Of a stretch of DNA of 64,000 nucleotides, positions 1 to 10,853 are shown one piece after another. Every line of letters starts with the position of its first letter. Within the stretch, counting starts at the first letter, position 1. The DNA comes from Trachythela sp. YZ-2020 (lineage: Eukaryota; Cnidaria; Anthozoa; Malacalcyonacea; Clavulariidae), in assembly GCA_016169945.1 (NCBI GenBank), contig JADLSH010000191.1, forward strand, positions 1,763,501-1,827,500. The letters run 5' to 3'. Under the pieces are notes generated by a model that saw only the letters and a list, made by a program, of their open reading frames with translations, did not search any database and was not told where the DNA came from. Made by a program: the position numbers and the translations under genes.

Positions 1-1552
1 TTGCGAGGGTGTTGTCAAACCAGGTATTAGCAACGCTAAACATTTTCTACTCCATGATGTAATGTCTACAAACCTTAACCTTTTTTTCTTGAAGATATTG
101 TATTCTTTGGTGAAAGTTTGCCTGATCGTTTCTCAAGTCTCCTTTCACAGGTAGGGATCCGTCCTTAGTACGGTTCATTAGTACCCTTCTGGAACGCGTT
201 CAGAAAGTAAAACCGAACGCGTTGAGAACGCGAAATCGAACGCATTAGGAACGCAAATTCGAACGCCTATAGAACGCGTTTTTCGTTACGTTAATTTTGT
301 ATCATTTGTGTCCAGGACATGCCAAAATGTGATCTGTTGATCATAATGGGAACGTCACTGGCTGTGCAACCATTCGCTTCCCTGGTTAATCAGGTGTCAG
401 AGACTACGCCACGTTTGCTGATAAATCGCGAGAAGTGTGGACAAGGAGGGGTAAGAGTTGACTACGAGTAATGATTTGGCATTTGGAAGTTAGCCAAGAC
501 ATCTTGTTTTCTTGCTACAACCAGTAGCGATAGTCATATGAGAGTTCCTGTTCATGACAGCTTTCTTCTGACCATAAATTAAAGTTAACTGAACTGTTGT
601 TAGGGTGGTCATCTCTTTTTGTTTGGTGGTGGAGGACTGAGATTTGACGATCCCAAAAACTACAGGTGATATACACTGCAGTTTTATCTCAGATTGACTA
701 ATACTCGGAGTGTTTGGATGAGAGTTTCGTCAACTCTCATGCCCTGGTCAAACGAGAACAAGAGTTGCATGAGAGTTGACTGGATATTACCACACGTACC
801 GGTCAAACGTGCAAAAACTCTCATCAAAATTTGGACCAGCTCAGAGTTGATGAGAGTTGATGAGAGTTGGCGGTCAAACGCGAGCGAGAGTTGCAACTCT
901 CATTAACTCTCATTCTCGTTTGACCGGGGCTTAGTTCTGCCGTCATATTAATTCTAGTTCTACTTGACGATGTTATTTGTGTATTGCAGAGATGTTGCGT
1001 GGTTAGGTTCGTGTGACGATGGTTGTCTTGCGTTGGCTGAATCACTGGGATGGAAGGTAAGATGAAAATAATTTGACATTTCGAGTGGGCCTTTCCTCGG
1101 GGCCCCTCGTCAGGAATATTGGTAGCGTGGGACGAGAACACGACCGTGTAGTTTCGTTTTGTAGTTTCGTTTTGTGGTTTCGTTTTGTAGTTTCGCTACT
1201 ATTAACCGCCTAACGAAAGACCTTCGCTTGAAACTCCAGACACAAACCTCGGCGGCTTAAAGAAGCATATTTACTGTTTTCTGCAAATTTCCCATAACAG
1301 GAAGAACTTGTGGAGCTTGTTAATAATGAGCATCAGAAAATTGACGAGATGTCAGCCGCGGAAAGTGAACAAGAGGAGAGAAAAGAGGAATTGTCAGACG
1401 TCAAAGATGAGGTGAAAACACAAGATGAAAGTGGTGATAGCCAGATAGTTGATGAAAAACTGGGCGGGCAGGCTGAGGGTGTTGAGACGGTGAGCTCGGA
1501 AGAAAAGAAAGTTGATGCTGAAGGTGGTAGTAAGTCAGAACCAATCACATAA
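1..1552 (+). CDS. SIRT2: SIRT2-like NAD-dependent protein deacetylase, 3' part of gene (5' end outside window)
   Basis: This is the C-terminal half of a class I sirtuin, which removes acetyl or acyl groups from lysines using NAD+. Exons read as 1-23 (partial), 95-150, 316-450, 604-665, 990-1056 and 1301-1552. All phases close, giving 197 residues plus stop. Visible motifs are a last zinc-ligand Cys followed by [14 protein letters not shown], then [13 protein letters not shown] and [10 protein letters not shown] of the Rossmann fold, then [20 protein letters not shown], then [18 protein letters not shown]. The CLALAE..LGWK signature is typical of SIRT2 rather than SIRT3. The last exon adds an acidic Glu/Lys/Ser tail. 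Intron 604-665/990-1056 holds a foldback transposon. The segment from base 636 rightwards is the start of a four-fold tandem duplication that copies the penultimate exon elsewhere. Confidence 0.9.
151..315 (+). repeat. GAACGCG-rich short intron repeat in SIRT2
   Basis: The intron between two SIRT2 exons holds about seven loosely spaced copies of a GAACGC(G) motif at roughly 190-280. It reads as a degenerate short-period repeat with no coding potential. Confidence 0.5.
716..930 (+). mobile_element. Foldback/MITE-like element, copy in unit A (unexpanded)
   Basis: The element has GAGAGTT-rich arms and ends in TCTCGTTTGACCGGGGC. That end is the inverted form of internal GCCCTGGTCAAACGAGA. It contains only a few GATGAGAGTT units, so it shows the state before minisatellite growth. 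It lies in a SIRT2 intron. Related copies are at 4273, 7433, 11967, 21061 and 44605. Confidence 0.7.
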
Positions 1553-2249
1553 AATGTTTTAAGTCTATTTTAGAATATTTTGGTGAGAATATTCAGAATC
1601 ATCCTTGCAAATGGTTAACAGTCTTTTTACTAATTCCTAAAGTCTGAATATTAATAATCGCGCACTGCAATTACCTGAAAACGCACGAGGTATAACAATT
1701 TTTAACCCAAATAACTTATATTAAACTTCTGAGTAGAGAACTTCAAATAAATCACACTAAGATCGTGAACTATCAAGTTCAGTGGTGTAGCTATTTTTAG
1801 AAATTCTAAATCACATATGTTTAATATAACTGTGGATATAAACCAACCTAAAATTATTGTAGATAAATTGGTAAGAATATTTAGGATTGTAGAATATAGA
1901 TAAAAGTGCATTTGCCTTGCCTCAGCAAACGTTGGACAGAAATTGAAGCACTGACATTGTTTTTAATATGATGCAAAATTTCTATTGTTGTATATTATAG
2001 AATTTCTCGTAAATTAAGTACCGTAATTATAAACGCCTCCCTCGAATAAACGCCGCACCTGAAGCGCCAAAAATTTAATAAACGCGTTTATTTGAATAAT
2101 TACGGTATGTGTGTCACAGTATGTAGGTAATTGCATTACATATATGAATATTTAGTTCAGCCATCATTATTGAGTCATTTAATATATGATGGACTAGTTA
2201 GACAAACCAGTATGAGTTGGTAATTGCATAAATATATAATTATGAGTAT
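1553..2249. other. Spacer: SIRT2 3' UTR and EF-hand gene A 3' UTR
   Basis: This is an AT-rich spacer between the convergent SIRT2 and EF-hand A stop codons. From about 1605 it is homologous to 4926-5432, 9530-10004 and 12848-13323. No open frame of interest is seen. Confidence 0.6.
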
Positions 2250-3114
2250 TTAGTTTGGCAGCCAATTGAGCCACTTAAGGAATTCTGGGAATGATATCTT
2301 GCCGTTACCATCTGAATCGAGAGATTTTAATGCCTGGGGAATCTTATCTCTCGGACAGTCCATGGCGATCATTAGCTGTGTGAATTCGTCTTTTTCTATT
2401 GCCCAATTTCCATCTGCATCATATTTTTTAAACATATCAACAGCTTTCTTTAATCGAAAAAACCTGAAAACAAGAGTACCATTCAGTGAAGTATTCGGGA
2501 AATATACATATACGAAGCCTCAATTTCATGCAGGTATGTCACGAGTAACGACACCAAATTAACGAATACTTTTGACAGAGGAGACACGCTTTCCAGAGCC
2601 CCTCCCCCAGTAGTTAAATTTCTTCCCAAAATTTTACAAGCATAGGAGAGGAACATATTAGCATCCTAAATTTTAGGTATAATGTCTTTTGACATGAGCA
2701 GATAAACTATATCAGAAATCCAAAGACATCGTTGACATTCAGATATATTCTATTAATTAGTACACTGTTATCACCTTAATTGGCTTATATAGCCTCAATT
2801 AGTAGATATAGGGATAAGATATTAAATTTGTACCTGCTTTTATCATTGAGATTCTTAAATTTCTCCCCGCTTGTAAGCCATTGACGCAATTCTTCAAAAC
2901 TGACCGTTTGACTGCCATCTTTATCTAGTAACATACTGTAGGCTTCAGCCTGGTCCTTTGTCATGCCCAAATCACCATGAAATAGTTGTTGAAGTTCGTT
3001 TTGATCTAATTCACCGCTACCGTCTGCATCATATTTCATAAATAGACTTTGTAGTACTACTTTGGGCACATTTTTGTCGAAGTAACTTGTTGAAACATTC
3101 ACTGGAGCTGCCAT
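2250..3114 (-). CDS. Four-EF-hand calcium-binding protein, tandem copy A
   Basis: This encodes a 164-residue calmodulin-like Ca2+-binding protein. Exon 1 is 2834-3114 and exon 2 is 2250-2463, with intron 2464-2833 in phase 2. EF loops lie at residues 29-40, 64-75, 109-120 and 143-154, two per exon. Loop 2 has Gln at the usual Gly position 6 (as in all four copies). Loop 3 here reads DADGNWAIEKDE, with Trp instead of the near-invariant Gly at position 6, which copies B-D keep. Loop 3 of copy A is therefore probably weakened for Ca2+. Start was chosen at MAAPV. An in-frame upstream extension of 31 codons exists but is probably 5' UTR. I do not recognise a specific orthologue, and the target is unknown. 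Confidence 0.85.
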
Positions 3115-3800
3115 ATTTGAGAGAGAAAATATATTACCACGAAGCGGGAAAGCAATTGATGAGTGGTGAGAGCAATTGTAAAGACGCTTGTGAACTACGT
3201 TCTGCAATGTTGATTATGTTGTTTTGCAATTTCAACTGAACTGTCAACCTGTGAACTGTCATATGTAAAGTACATGCCAAAGGGTGTTTTCGTGAGCCGT
3301 GAATTGCCAATATTTGTTCCCGGGAAATGTGAAATGGGAAACGTGATTTACATCCCTAACCGTGAGTCGTGATTGCCGGTAATGAGAATTTTGTCCGTGA
3401 AACGAGAATGTATTTGAGGCTGGTAGAACAAAGACAGGACAAGTAGTGATAAGTGAAATCATCAAGAAGAGCAACGCTTTGGATGTAACAATTTTACTGC
3501 ATGCATGTATTTTCTTGATTTTTACTACATATATCGGTTAGTTTTTAAAAATTATTTCCATGTTGAGTTTTTATTGGTGAAATTAGTTTCGAAAACGTAA
3601 AATAATGTAATGGGTTAAGAAATGCTTTAAATATTCAATGTAGAAAATAAAATTTACACAGTTGAAAACGTTTTCTTCAGTTTTCGTGAAACGTGAAATG
3701 GCTGTTTTTCTTCACGAAACGTGATCCGAAGCCCCCCTTTACCACCCTTTATCATGCACCCTTTACCACCCTTTACCACCCTCATATATTTGTAATTGTA
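3115..3800. other. Upstream region of EF-hand gene A
   Basis: This region is 5' of the minus-strand EF-hand gene and contains several GTGAAACG/GTGAATTGCC-like short direct and inverted motifs (about 3290-3410 and 3680-3730). It is conserved in units B (6316-6950) and C (10854-11490). It probably holds the promoter, but no core element is clear. Confidence 0.4.
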
Positions 3801-3804
3801 GGCA

Positions 3805-4160
3805 AAGAGTAGGGAAGAAAGTAAAAGAAATAAAAGGAAGGGGAAGGAAGGAATGATGGAAGCAAGAAAGGAGGGAAGGGAGAAGCCAAACAGAAACAAT
3901 GTGAAATAGGGAGTAAAAGATGGGAGGAATTAAGGAAGGAAATATGGAAGATGAAATTCAGCAATAATTTTTCATATTTCAATAATTTTTGGAGATGTAA
4001 GATGAAAATAGGTAAGAAAGGTGGATGAATGAAGCAAAGGCAACAACAAAGAGAGGAATAAAGTAAAGAATAAAGTAAAGGCAAGAAGGAAGGAAGCTTG
4101 AGAGAAGAAACAAAGGACATACAAAGAACAGAAGAATTGGAGCTGATCAATGACCAAGAG
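3805..4160 (+). repeat. Polypurine tract, unit A
   Basis: About 350 bases are almost purely A/G on the plus strand (GGAAGGAAGG, AGAAGGAAGG runs). It recurs in the other units. Minus-strand translations rich in Phe/Leu/Ser are composition artefacts. Confidence 0.7.
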
Positions 4161-4272
4161 ACACAGAGATTTGGAGCAAGTCTAGCGGGATGGGGGGCGC
4201 TAATAAATGAAAAAAATCTCTTCACTGAGATTTGACGATCCCAAAAACTACAGGTGATATACACTACAGTTT

Positions 4273-4655
4273 TTGCATGAGAGTTTCATCAACTCTCATG
4301 CCCCGGTCAAACGAGAACAAGAGTTGCATGAGAGTTGACTGGATATTACCACGCGTACCGGTCAAACGTGCAAAAACTCTCATCAAAATTTGAACCATCT
4401 CCAAGTTGATGAGAGTGCATGAGAGTTGATGAGAGTTGATGAGAGTTGATGACAGTGCATGAGAGTTGATGAGAGTGCATGAGAGTTGATGAGAGTGCAT
4501 GAGAGTTGATGAGAGTGCATGAGAGTTGATGAGAGTGCATGAGAGTTGATGAGAGTGCATGAGAGTTGATGAGAGTGCATGAGAGTTGATGAGAGTTGCG
4601 GTCAAACGCGAGCGAGAGTTGCAACTCTCAATGACTCTCGTCCTCTGAGCGGGGT
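4273..4655 (+). mobile_element. Foldback element with 10-bp minisatellite, unit B
   Basis: The left arm is as in unit A. A block of about 19 ten-base units, alternating GATGAGAGTT and GCATGAGAGT, fills 4405-4598. The right arm is GCGGTCAAACGCGAGCGAGAG. The minus-strand open frames (repeating [10 protein letters not shown]) are artefacts of a stop-free 30-base cycle. Confidence 0.75.
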
Positions 4656-4707
4656 TTAATTCTGCTGTCATATTCTCGTTCCACTTGACGATATTTGTGC
4701 ATTATAG

Positions 4708-4774
4708 AGATGTAGCGTGGTTAGGTTCGTGTGACGATGGTTGTCTTGCGTTGGCTGAATTACTGGGATGGAAG
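4708..4774 (+). pseudogene. Orphan SIRT2 penultimate exon, unit B
   Basis: This 67-base exon copy has AG acceptor, GT donor and an intact frame ([20 protein letters not shown]). It has no upstream SIRT2 exons except the fragment at 4224-4254, and no last exon before EF-hand gene B. It reads LAELLG where the gene copy at 990-1056 has LAESLG. Confidence 0.8.
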
Positions 4775-5432
4775 GTAAGATGAAAATCATTCGACATTTT
4801 GAGCGAAATGAGCAGGTGCTTCGTCAGGAATATTCGTAGCTAGCGTGGAAAGAGAACTCGTGTACTGTAGTTTCGTTTTGAAATTTCGCTACTATTAACC
4901 GCCTGATGAAGGGTCTTCGCTTGAAACTATTGCAAATGGTTAACAGGCTTTTTACTAATTCCTAAAGTCTAAATATTAATAATCGCGCAATGCAATTAAC
5001 CTGAAAACGCGCAAGGTGGAACAATTTTCAACCCAAATAACCTATATTAAACTTCTGAGTAGAGAACTTCAAATAAATACACTAAGATCATGAACTATCA
5101 AGTTCAGTGGTGTAGCTATTTTTAGAAATTCTAAATCACGTATCTTTTTAATATAGATAAATTGGTAAGAATATTTAGGATTGTAAGATATAGATAAAAG
5201 TGAATTTACCTTGCCTCAGCAAACGTTGGACAGATATTGAAGAATTTACATTGTTTTCAGTATGATGCAAAATTTATATTATTGTATATTATAAAATTTC
5301 TCATAAATTAAGTATGTGTGTTATGAATATTTAGTTCAGCCATCATTATTGAGTCCTTTAAAATATGATTGACTAGTTAGACAAACCAGTATGAATTGGT
5401 AATTGCATTTTAAAACATATAATTATGAGTAT
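4775..5432. other. Spacer between orphan SIRT2 exon and EF-hand gene B
   Basis: AT-rich duplicate of 1057-1235 plus 1605-2249. The part holding the SIRT2 last exon is missing. No gene is seen. Confidence 0.55.
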
Positions 5433-6315
5433 TTAGTTTGGCAGCCAATTGAGCCACTTAAGGAATTCTGGGAATGATATCTTGCCGTCACCATCTGAAT
5501 CGAGAGATTTTAATGCCTCGGGAATTTTATCTCTCGGACAGTTAATGGCGATCATTAACTGTGTGAATTCGTCTTTTTCTATCGTCCCATTTCCATCTGC
5601 ATCATATTTTTTAAACATATCAACAGCTCTCTTTAATCGAAAAAACCTGAAAACAAAAGAGTACCATTCAGTGAAGTATTCATGAAGTATGCACCTACGA
5701 AGGCTCAATTTCATGCAGGTATGTGACGTATGTCACCAGTAACTACACCAAGTTAACAAATACTTTTGTCAGAGGAGACACTTTCCAGAGCCCCTAATGC
5801 CCCTCCCCCAGTAGTTGAATTTCTTCCCAAAATTTTACAAGCATGGGAGAGGAACATATTAGCATCCTAAATTTTAGGTATAATGTCTTTTGACATGAGC
5901 AGATAAACTATATCAGAAATCAAAAGACATCGTTGACATTCAGATATATTCTATTAATTAGTACACTGTTATCACCTTAATTGGCTTATATAGCCTCAAT
6001 TAGTAGATATAGGGATAAGATATTAAATTTGTACCTGCTTTTATCATTGAGATTCTTAAATTTCTCCCCGCTTGTAAGCCATTGATGAAGTTCTTCAAAA
6101 CTGACCGTTTGACTGCCATCTTTATCTAGTAACATACTGTAGGCTTCAGCCTGGTCCTTTGTCATGCCCAAATCACCATGAAATAGTTGTCGAAGTTCGT
6201 TTTGATCTAATTCACCGCTACCGTCTGCATCATATTTCATAAATAGACTTTCTAGTACAACTTTGGGCACATTTTTGTCGAAGTAACTTGTAGAAACTTT
6301 CACTGGAGCTGCCAT
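5433..6315 (-). CDS. Four-EF-hand calcium-binding protein, tandem copy B
   Basis: Exon 1 is 6035-6315 and exon 2 is 5433-5646; 164 residues, nearly identical to copies C and D. All four loops are present: DADGSGELDQNE, DKDGSQTVSFEE, DADGNGTIEKDE, DSDGDGKISFPE. Unlike copy A, loop 3 has the normal Gly. Residue 21 is Glu (VVLES) where A, C and D have Gln. The gene lies between an orphan SIRT2 exon and a polypurine tract. It is probably a functional calmodulin-like protein; the partner is unknown. Confidence 0.85.
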
Positions 6316-6950
6316 ATTTGTGAGGGAAAATATATTACCACGAAGCGGGAAAGCAATTGATGAGTGGTGAGAGCAATTGTGAAGACGCTTGTGAATTACG
6401 TTCTGCAATGTTGATTATGTTGTTTTGCAATTTCAACTGAACTGTCAACCTGTGAACTGTCAAATATGTAAAGTACATGCCAAAGGGTGTTTTCTTGAGC
6501 CGTGAATTGCCAATATTTGTTCCCGGGAAATGTGAAATGGGAAACGTGATTTACATCCCTAACCGTGAGCCGTGATTGCCGGTAATTTTTGTCCGTGAAA
6601 CGAGAATGTATTTGAGGCTGGTAGAACAAAGACAGGACAAGTAGTGATAAGTGAAATCATCAAGAAGAGCAACGCTTTGGATGTAACAATTTTACTGCAT
6701 GCATGTATTTTCTTGATTTTTACTACATATATCGGTTAGTTTTTAAAAATTATTTCCATGTTGAGTTTTTATTGGTGAAATTAGTTTCGAAAACGTAAAA
6801 TAATGTAATGGGTTAAGAAATGCTATGTAGAAAATAAAATTTACACAGTTGAAAACGTTTTCTTCAGTTTTCGTGAAACGTGAAATGGCTGTTTTTCTTC
6901 ACGTGAAACGTGATCCGAAGCCCCCCTTTACCACCCTCATATATTTGTAA
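6316..6950. other. Upstream region of EF-hand gene B
   Basis: Near-identical duplicate of 3115-3800 with small deletions (for example around 6585 and 6825). No separate gene is seen. Confidence 0.4.
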
Positions 6951-6959
6951 TTGTAGGCA

Positions 6960-7330
6960 AAGAGTAGGGAAGAAAGTAAAAGAAATAAAAGGAAGGGGAA
7001 GGAAGGAATGATGGAAGCAAGAAAGGAGGGAAGGGAGAAGCCAAACAGAAACAATGTGAAATAGGGAGTAAAAGATGAGAGGAATTAAGGAATGAAATAT
7101 GGAAGATGAAATTCAGCAATAATTTTTCATATTTCAATAATTTTTGGAGATGTAAGATGAAAATAGGTAAGAAAGATGGATGAATGAAGCAAAGGCAACA
7201 ACAAAGAGAGGAATAAAGTAAAGAATAAAGTAAAGGCAAGAAGGAAGGAAGCTTGAGAGAAGAAACAAAGGACATACAAAGAACAGAAGAATTGGAGCTG
7301 ATCAATGACCAAGAGATACAGAGATTTGGA
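6960..7330 (+). repeat. Polypurine tract, unit B
   Basis: Copy of the tract at 3805-4160, almost purely A/G on the plus strand. Confidence 0.7.
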
Positions 7331-7432
7331 GCAAGTCTAGCGGGATCGGGGGCGCTAATAAATGAAAAAAATCTCTTCACTGAGATTTGACAGACGATCC
7401 CAAAAACTACAGGTGATATACACTACAGTTTT

Positions 7433-8273
7433 TGCATGAGAGTTTCATCAACTCTCATGCCCCGGTCAAACGAGAACAAGAGTTGCATGAGAGTTGACTG
7501 GATATTACCACACGTACCGGTCAAACGTGCAAAAACTCTCATCAAAATTTGAACCATCTCAAAGTTGATGAGAGTTGATGAGAGTTGATGAGAGTTGATG
7601 AGAGTTGATGAGAGTTGATGAGAGTTGATGAGAGTTGATGAGAGTTGATGAGAGTTGATGAGAGTTGGTGAGAGTTGGTGAGAGTTGGTGAGAGTTGATG
7701 AGAGTTGATGAGAGTTGATGAGAGTTGATAAAAGTTGATGAGAGTTGATGAGAGTTGGTGAGAGTTGGTGAGAGTTGATGAGAGTTGATGAGAGTTGATG
7801 AGAGTTGATGAGAGTTGGTGAGAGTTGGTGAGAGTTGATGAGAGTTGATGAGAGTTGATGAGAGTTGAGGAGAGCTGATGAGAGCTGATGAGAGTTGATG
7901 AGAGTTGATGAGAGCTGATGAGAGTTTGATGAGAGTTGATGAGAGCTGGTGAGAGTTGGTGAGAGTTGTTGAGAGTTGTTGAGAGTTGTTGAGAGTTGTT
8001 GAGAGTTGATGAGAGTGAGAGTTGATGAGAGTTGATGAGAGTTGATGAGAGTTGATGAGAGTTGATGAGAGTTGATGAGAGTTGATGAGAGTTGGTGAGA
8101 GTTGATGAGAGTTGGTGAGAGTTGATGAGAGTTGGTGAGAGTTGATGAGAGTTGATGAGAGTTGATGAGAGTTGATGAGAGTTGATGAGAGTTGATGAGA
8201 GTTGATGAGAGTTGCGGTCAAACGCGAGCGAGAGTTGCAACTCTCATTGACTCTCGTCCTCCTCTGAGCGGGG
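7433..8273 (+). mobile_element. Foldback element with expanded minisatellite, unit C block 1
   Basis: About 65 units of GATGAGAGTT and its variants (GGTGAGAGTT, GTTGAGAGTT, GCTGATGAGA) occupy 7564-8214. The element arms seen in unit A flank the block. Confidence 0.75.
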
Positions 8274-8329
8274 TTTAATTCTGCTGTCATATTCTTGTTC
8301 CACTTGACGATGTTATTTGTGCATTATAG

Positions 8330-8393
8330 AGATGTAGCGTGGTTAGGTTCGTGTGATGATGGTTGTCTTGCGTTGGCTGAATTACTGGGATGG
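8330..8393 (+). pseudogene. Truncated orphan SIRT2 exon fused to minisatellite
   Basis: The copy of the SIRT2 penultimate exon is intact to ...GGGATGG at 8393. It then runs straight into GATGAGAGTT repeats, so the last codon and the splice donor are lost. It shows that minisatellite block 2 arose by a local duplication whose breakpoint lies in this exon. Confidence 0.8.
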
Positions 8394-9258
8394 AGTTGAT
8401 GAGAGTTGATGAGAGTTGATGAGAGTTGGTGAGAGTTGATGAGAGTTGGTGAGAGTTGATGAGAGTTGGTGAGAGTTGATGAGAGTTGATGAGAGTTGAT
8501 GAGAGTTGATGAGAGTTGATGAGAGTTGATGAGAGTTGATGAGAGTTGATGAGAGTTGATGAGAGTTGATGAGAGTTGATGAGAGTTGATGAGAGTTGAT
8601 GAGAGTTGATGAGAGTTGGTGAGAGTTGGTGAGAGTTGGTGAGAGTTGGTGAGAGTTGATGAGAGTTGGTGAGAGTTGATGAGAGTTGGTGAGAGTTGAT
8701 GAGAGTTGATGAGAGTTGATGAGAGTTGATGAGAGTTGATGAGAGTTGATGAGAGTTGATGAGAGAGATTGATGAGAGTTGGTGACAGTTGATGAGAGTT
8801 GGTGAGAGTTGATGAGAGATGAGAGTTGATGAGAGTTGATGAGAGTTGATGAGAGTTGCTGAGAGTTGATGAGAGTTGATGAGAGTTGATGAGAGTTGAT
8901 GAGAGTTGATGAGAGTTGATGAGAGTTGGTGAGAGTTGGTGAGAGTTGGTGAGAGTTGGTGAGAGTTGATGAGAGTTGGTGAGAGTTGATGAGAGTTGGT
9001 GAGAGTTGATGAGAGTTGATGAGAGTTGATGAGAGTTGATGAGAGTTGATGAGAGTTGATGAGAGTTGATGAGAGTTGGTGAGAGTTGATGAGAGTTGGT
9101 GAGAGTTGATGAGAGTTGGTGAGAGTTGATGAGAGTTGATGAGAGTTGATGAGAGTTGATGAGAGTTGATGAGAGTTGATGAGAGTTGATGAGAGTTGCG
9201 GTCAAACGCGAGCGAGAGTTGCAACTCTCATTGACTCTCGTCCTCCTCTGAGCGGGGT
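8394..9258 (+). repeat. 10-bp minisatellite, unit C block 2
   Basis: About 80 units of GATGAGAGTT/GGTGAGAGTT span 8394-9198, with an apparent higher-order pattern of repeated variant order (compare 8600-8700 with 8930-9010). The right arm of the foldback element follows at 9199-9258. Minus-strand open frames of 280 and 316 codons are artefacts. Confidence 0.75.
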
Positions 9259-9313
9259 TTAATTCTGCTGTCATATTCTTGTTCCACTTGACGATGTTAT
9301 TTGTGCATTATAG

Positions 9314-9380
9314 AGATGTAGCGTGGTTAGGTTCGTGTGATGATGGTTGTCTTGCGTTGGCTGAATTACTGGGATGGAAG
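9314..9380 (+). pseudogene. Orphan SIRT2 penultimate exon, unit C
   Basis: 67 bases with intact frame and both splice sites, as at 4708-4774. No SIRT2 last exon follows. Confidence 0.8.
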
Positions 9381-10004
9381 GTAAGATGAAAATAATTTGA
9401 CATTTTGAGCGAAATGAGCAGGTACTTCGTCAGGAATATTCGTAGCGTGGAAAGAGAAGTCGTGTACTGTAGTTTCGTTTTGAAATTTCGCTACTATTAA
9501 CCGCCTGATGAAGGGCCTTCGCTTGAAACTATTGCAAATGGTTAACAGGCTTTTTACTAATTCCTAAAGTCTAAATATTAATAATCGCGTAATGCAATTA
9601 ATCTGAAGACGTGCGAGGTTAAACTTCTGAGTAGAGAACTTCAAATAAATACACTAAGATCATGAGCTATCAAGTTCAGTGGTGTACGTACCTATTTTTA
9701 GAAATTCTAAATCACATATCTTTTTAATATAGATAAATTGGTAAGAATATTTAGGATTGTAAGATATAGATAAAAGTGAATTTACCTTGCCTCAGCAAAC
9801 GTTGGACAGATATTGAAGAATTTACATTGTTTTCAGTATGATGCAAAATTTATATTATTGTATATTATAAAATTTCTCATAAATTAAGTATGTGTGTTAT
9901 GAATATTTAGTTCAGCCATCATTATTGAGTCATTTAATATATGATTGACTAGTTAGACAAACCAGTATGAGTTGATAATTGCATAAACATATAATTATGA
10001 GTAT
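9381..10004. other. Spacer, unit C
   Basis: Duplicate of 4775-5432. No gene is seen. Confidence 0.5.
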
Positions 10005-10853
10005 TTAGTTTGGCAGCCAATTGAGCCACTTAAGGAATTCTGGGAATGATATCTTGCCGTCACCATCTGAATCGAGAGATTTTAATGCCTCTGGAATTTT
10101 ATCTCTCGGACAGTTAATGGCGATCATTAACTGTGTGAATTCGTCTTTTTCTATCGTCCCATTTCCATCTGCATCATATTTTTTAAACATATCAACAGCT
10201 CTCTTTAATCGAAAAAACCTGAAAACAAAAGAGTACCATTCAGTGAAGTATTCATGAAGTATACACCTACGAAGGCTCAATTTCATGCAGGTATGTGACG
10301 TATGTCACCAGTAACTACACCAAGTTAAATACTTTTGTCAGAGGAGGCACTTTCCAGAGACCCTGATGCCCCTCCCCCAGTAGTTGAATTTCTTCCCAAA
10401 ATTTTACAAGCATAGGAGAGGAACATATTAGCATCCTAAATTTTAGGTTATCAGAAATCAAAAGACATCGTTGACATTCAGATATATTCTATTAATTAGT
10501 ACACTGTTATCACCTTAATTGGCTTATATAGCCTCAATTAGTAGATATAGGGATAAGATATTAAATTTGTACCTGCTTTTATCATTGAGATTCTTAAATT
10601 TCTCCCCGCTTGTAAGCCATTGATGAAGTTCTTCAAAACTGACTGTTTGACTGCCATCTTTATCTAGTAACATACTGTACGCTTCAGCCTGGTCCTTTGT
10701 CATGCCCAAATCACCTTGAAATAGTTGTCGAAGTTCGTTTTGATCTAATTCACCGCTACCGTCTGCATCATATTTCATAAATAGACTTTGTAGTACAACT
10801 TTGGGCACATTTTTGTCGAAGTAACTTGTAGAAACTTTCACTGGAGCTGCCAT
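10005..10853 (-). CDS. Four-EF-hand calcium-binding protein, tandem copy C
   Basis: Exon 1 is 10573-10853 and exon 2 is 10005-10218; 164 residues. All four EF loops are intact as in copy B. The residue after LRQLF is Gln (LFQGDLG), shared with copy D; A and B have His. The intron is 354 bases, shorter than in B by loss of a piece around 10449. Probably functional. Near-identity to B implies recent duplication or gene conversion. Confidence 0.85.

Larger units (their letters stand above)
636..4223. repeat. Tandem duplication unit A (3.6 kb)
   Basis: The left boundary, the sequence ACTGAGATTTGAC, lies inside a SIRT2 exon and recurs at 4224, 7379 and 11917. Unit A contains the end of that exon, the foldback transposon, the SIRT2 penultimate and last exons, EF-hand gene A and the polypurine tract. 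It is the only unit with the SIRT2 last exon, so it most resembles the ancestral arrangement. Confidence 0.85.
4224..7378. repeat. Tandem duplication unit B (3.2 kb)
   Basis: Same order as unit A but without the SIRT2 last exon: partial SIRT2 exon, foldback element with minisatellite, orphan SIRT2 exon 4708-4774, EF-hand gene B, polypurine tract. Confidence 0.85.

Noticed and set aside
2266..2562. Plus-strand frames antisense to each EF-hand exon 2 (also 5449, 10021, 13340)
   Set aside because: Shadows of the minus-strand EF-hand coding exon.
3782..4264. Hydrophobic Phe/Leu-rich minus-strand frames, repeated at 6937 and 11475
   Set aside because: Antisense of a polypurine tract; composition explains the open frame and the apparent membrane segments.
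7564..9198. CRISPR-like array
   Set aside because: Units are contiguous 10-mers without spacers, and the window is clearly eukaryotic.
7542..9274. Minus-strand open frames of 230-316 codons repeating [10 protein letters not shown]
   Set aside because: They come from a 10-bp minisatellite whose 30-base cycle has no stop in several frames. There is no independent coding evidence, and overlapping frames are equally open.
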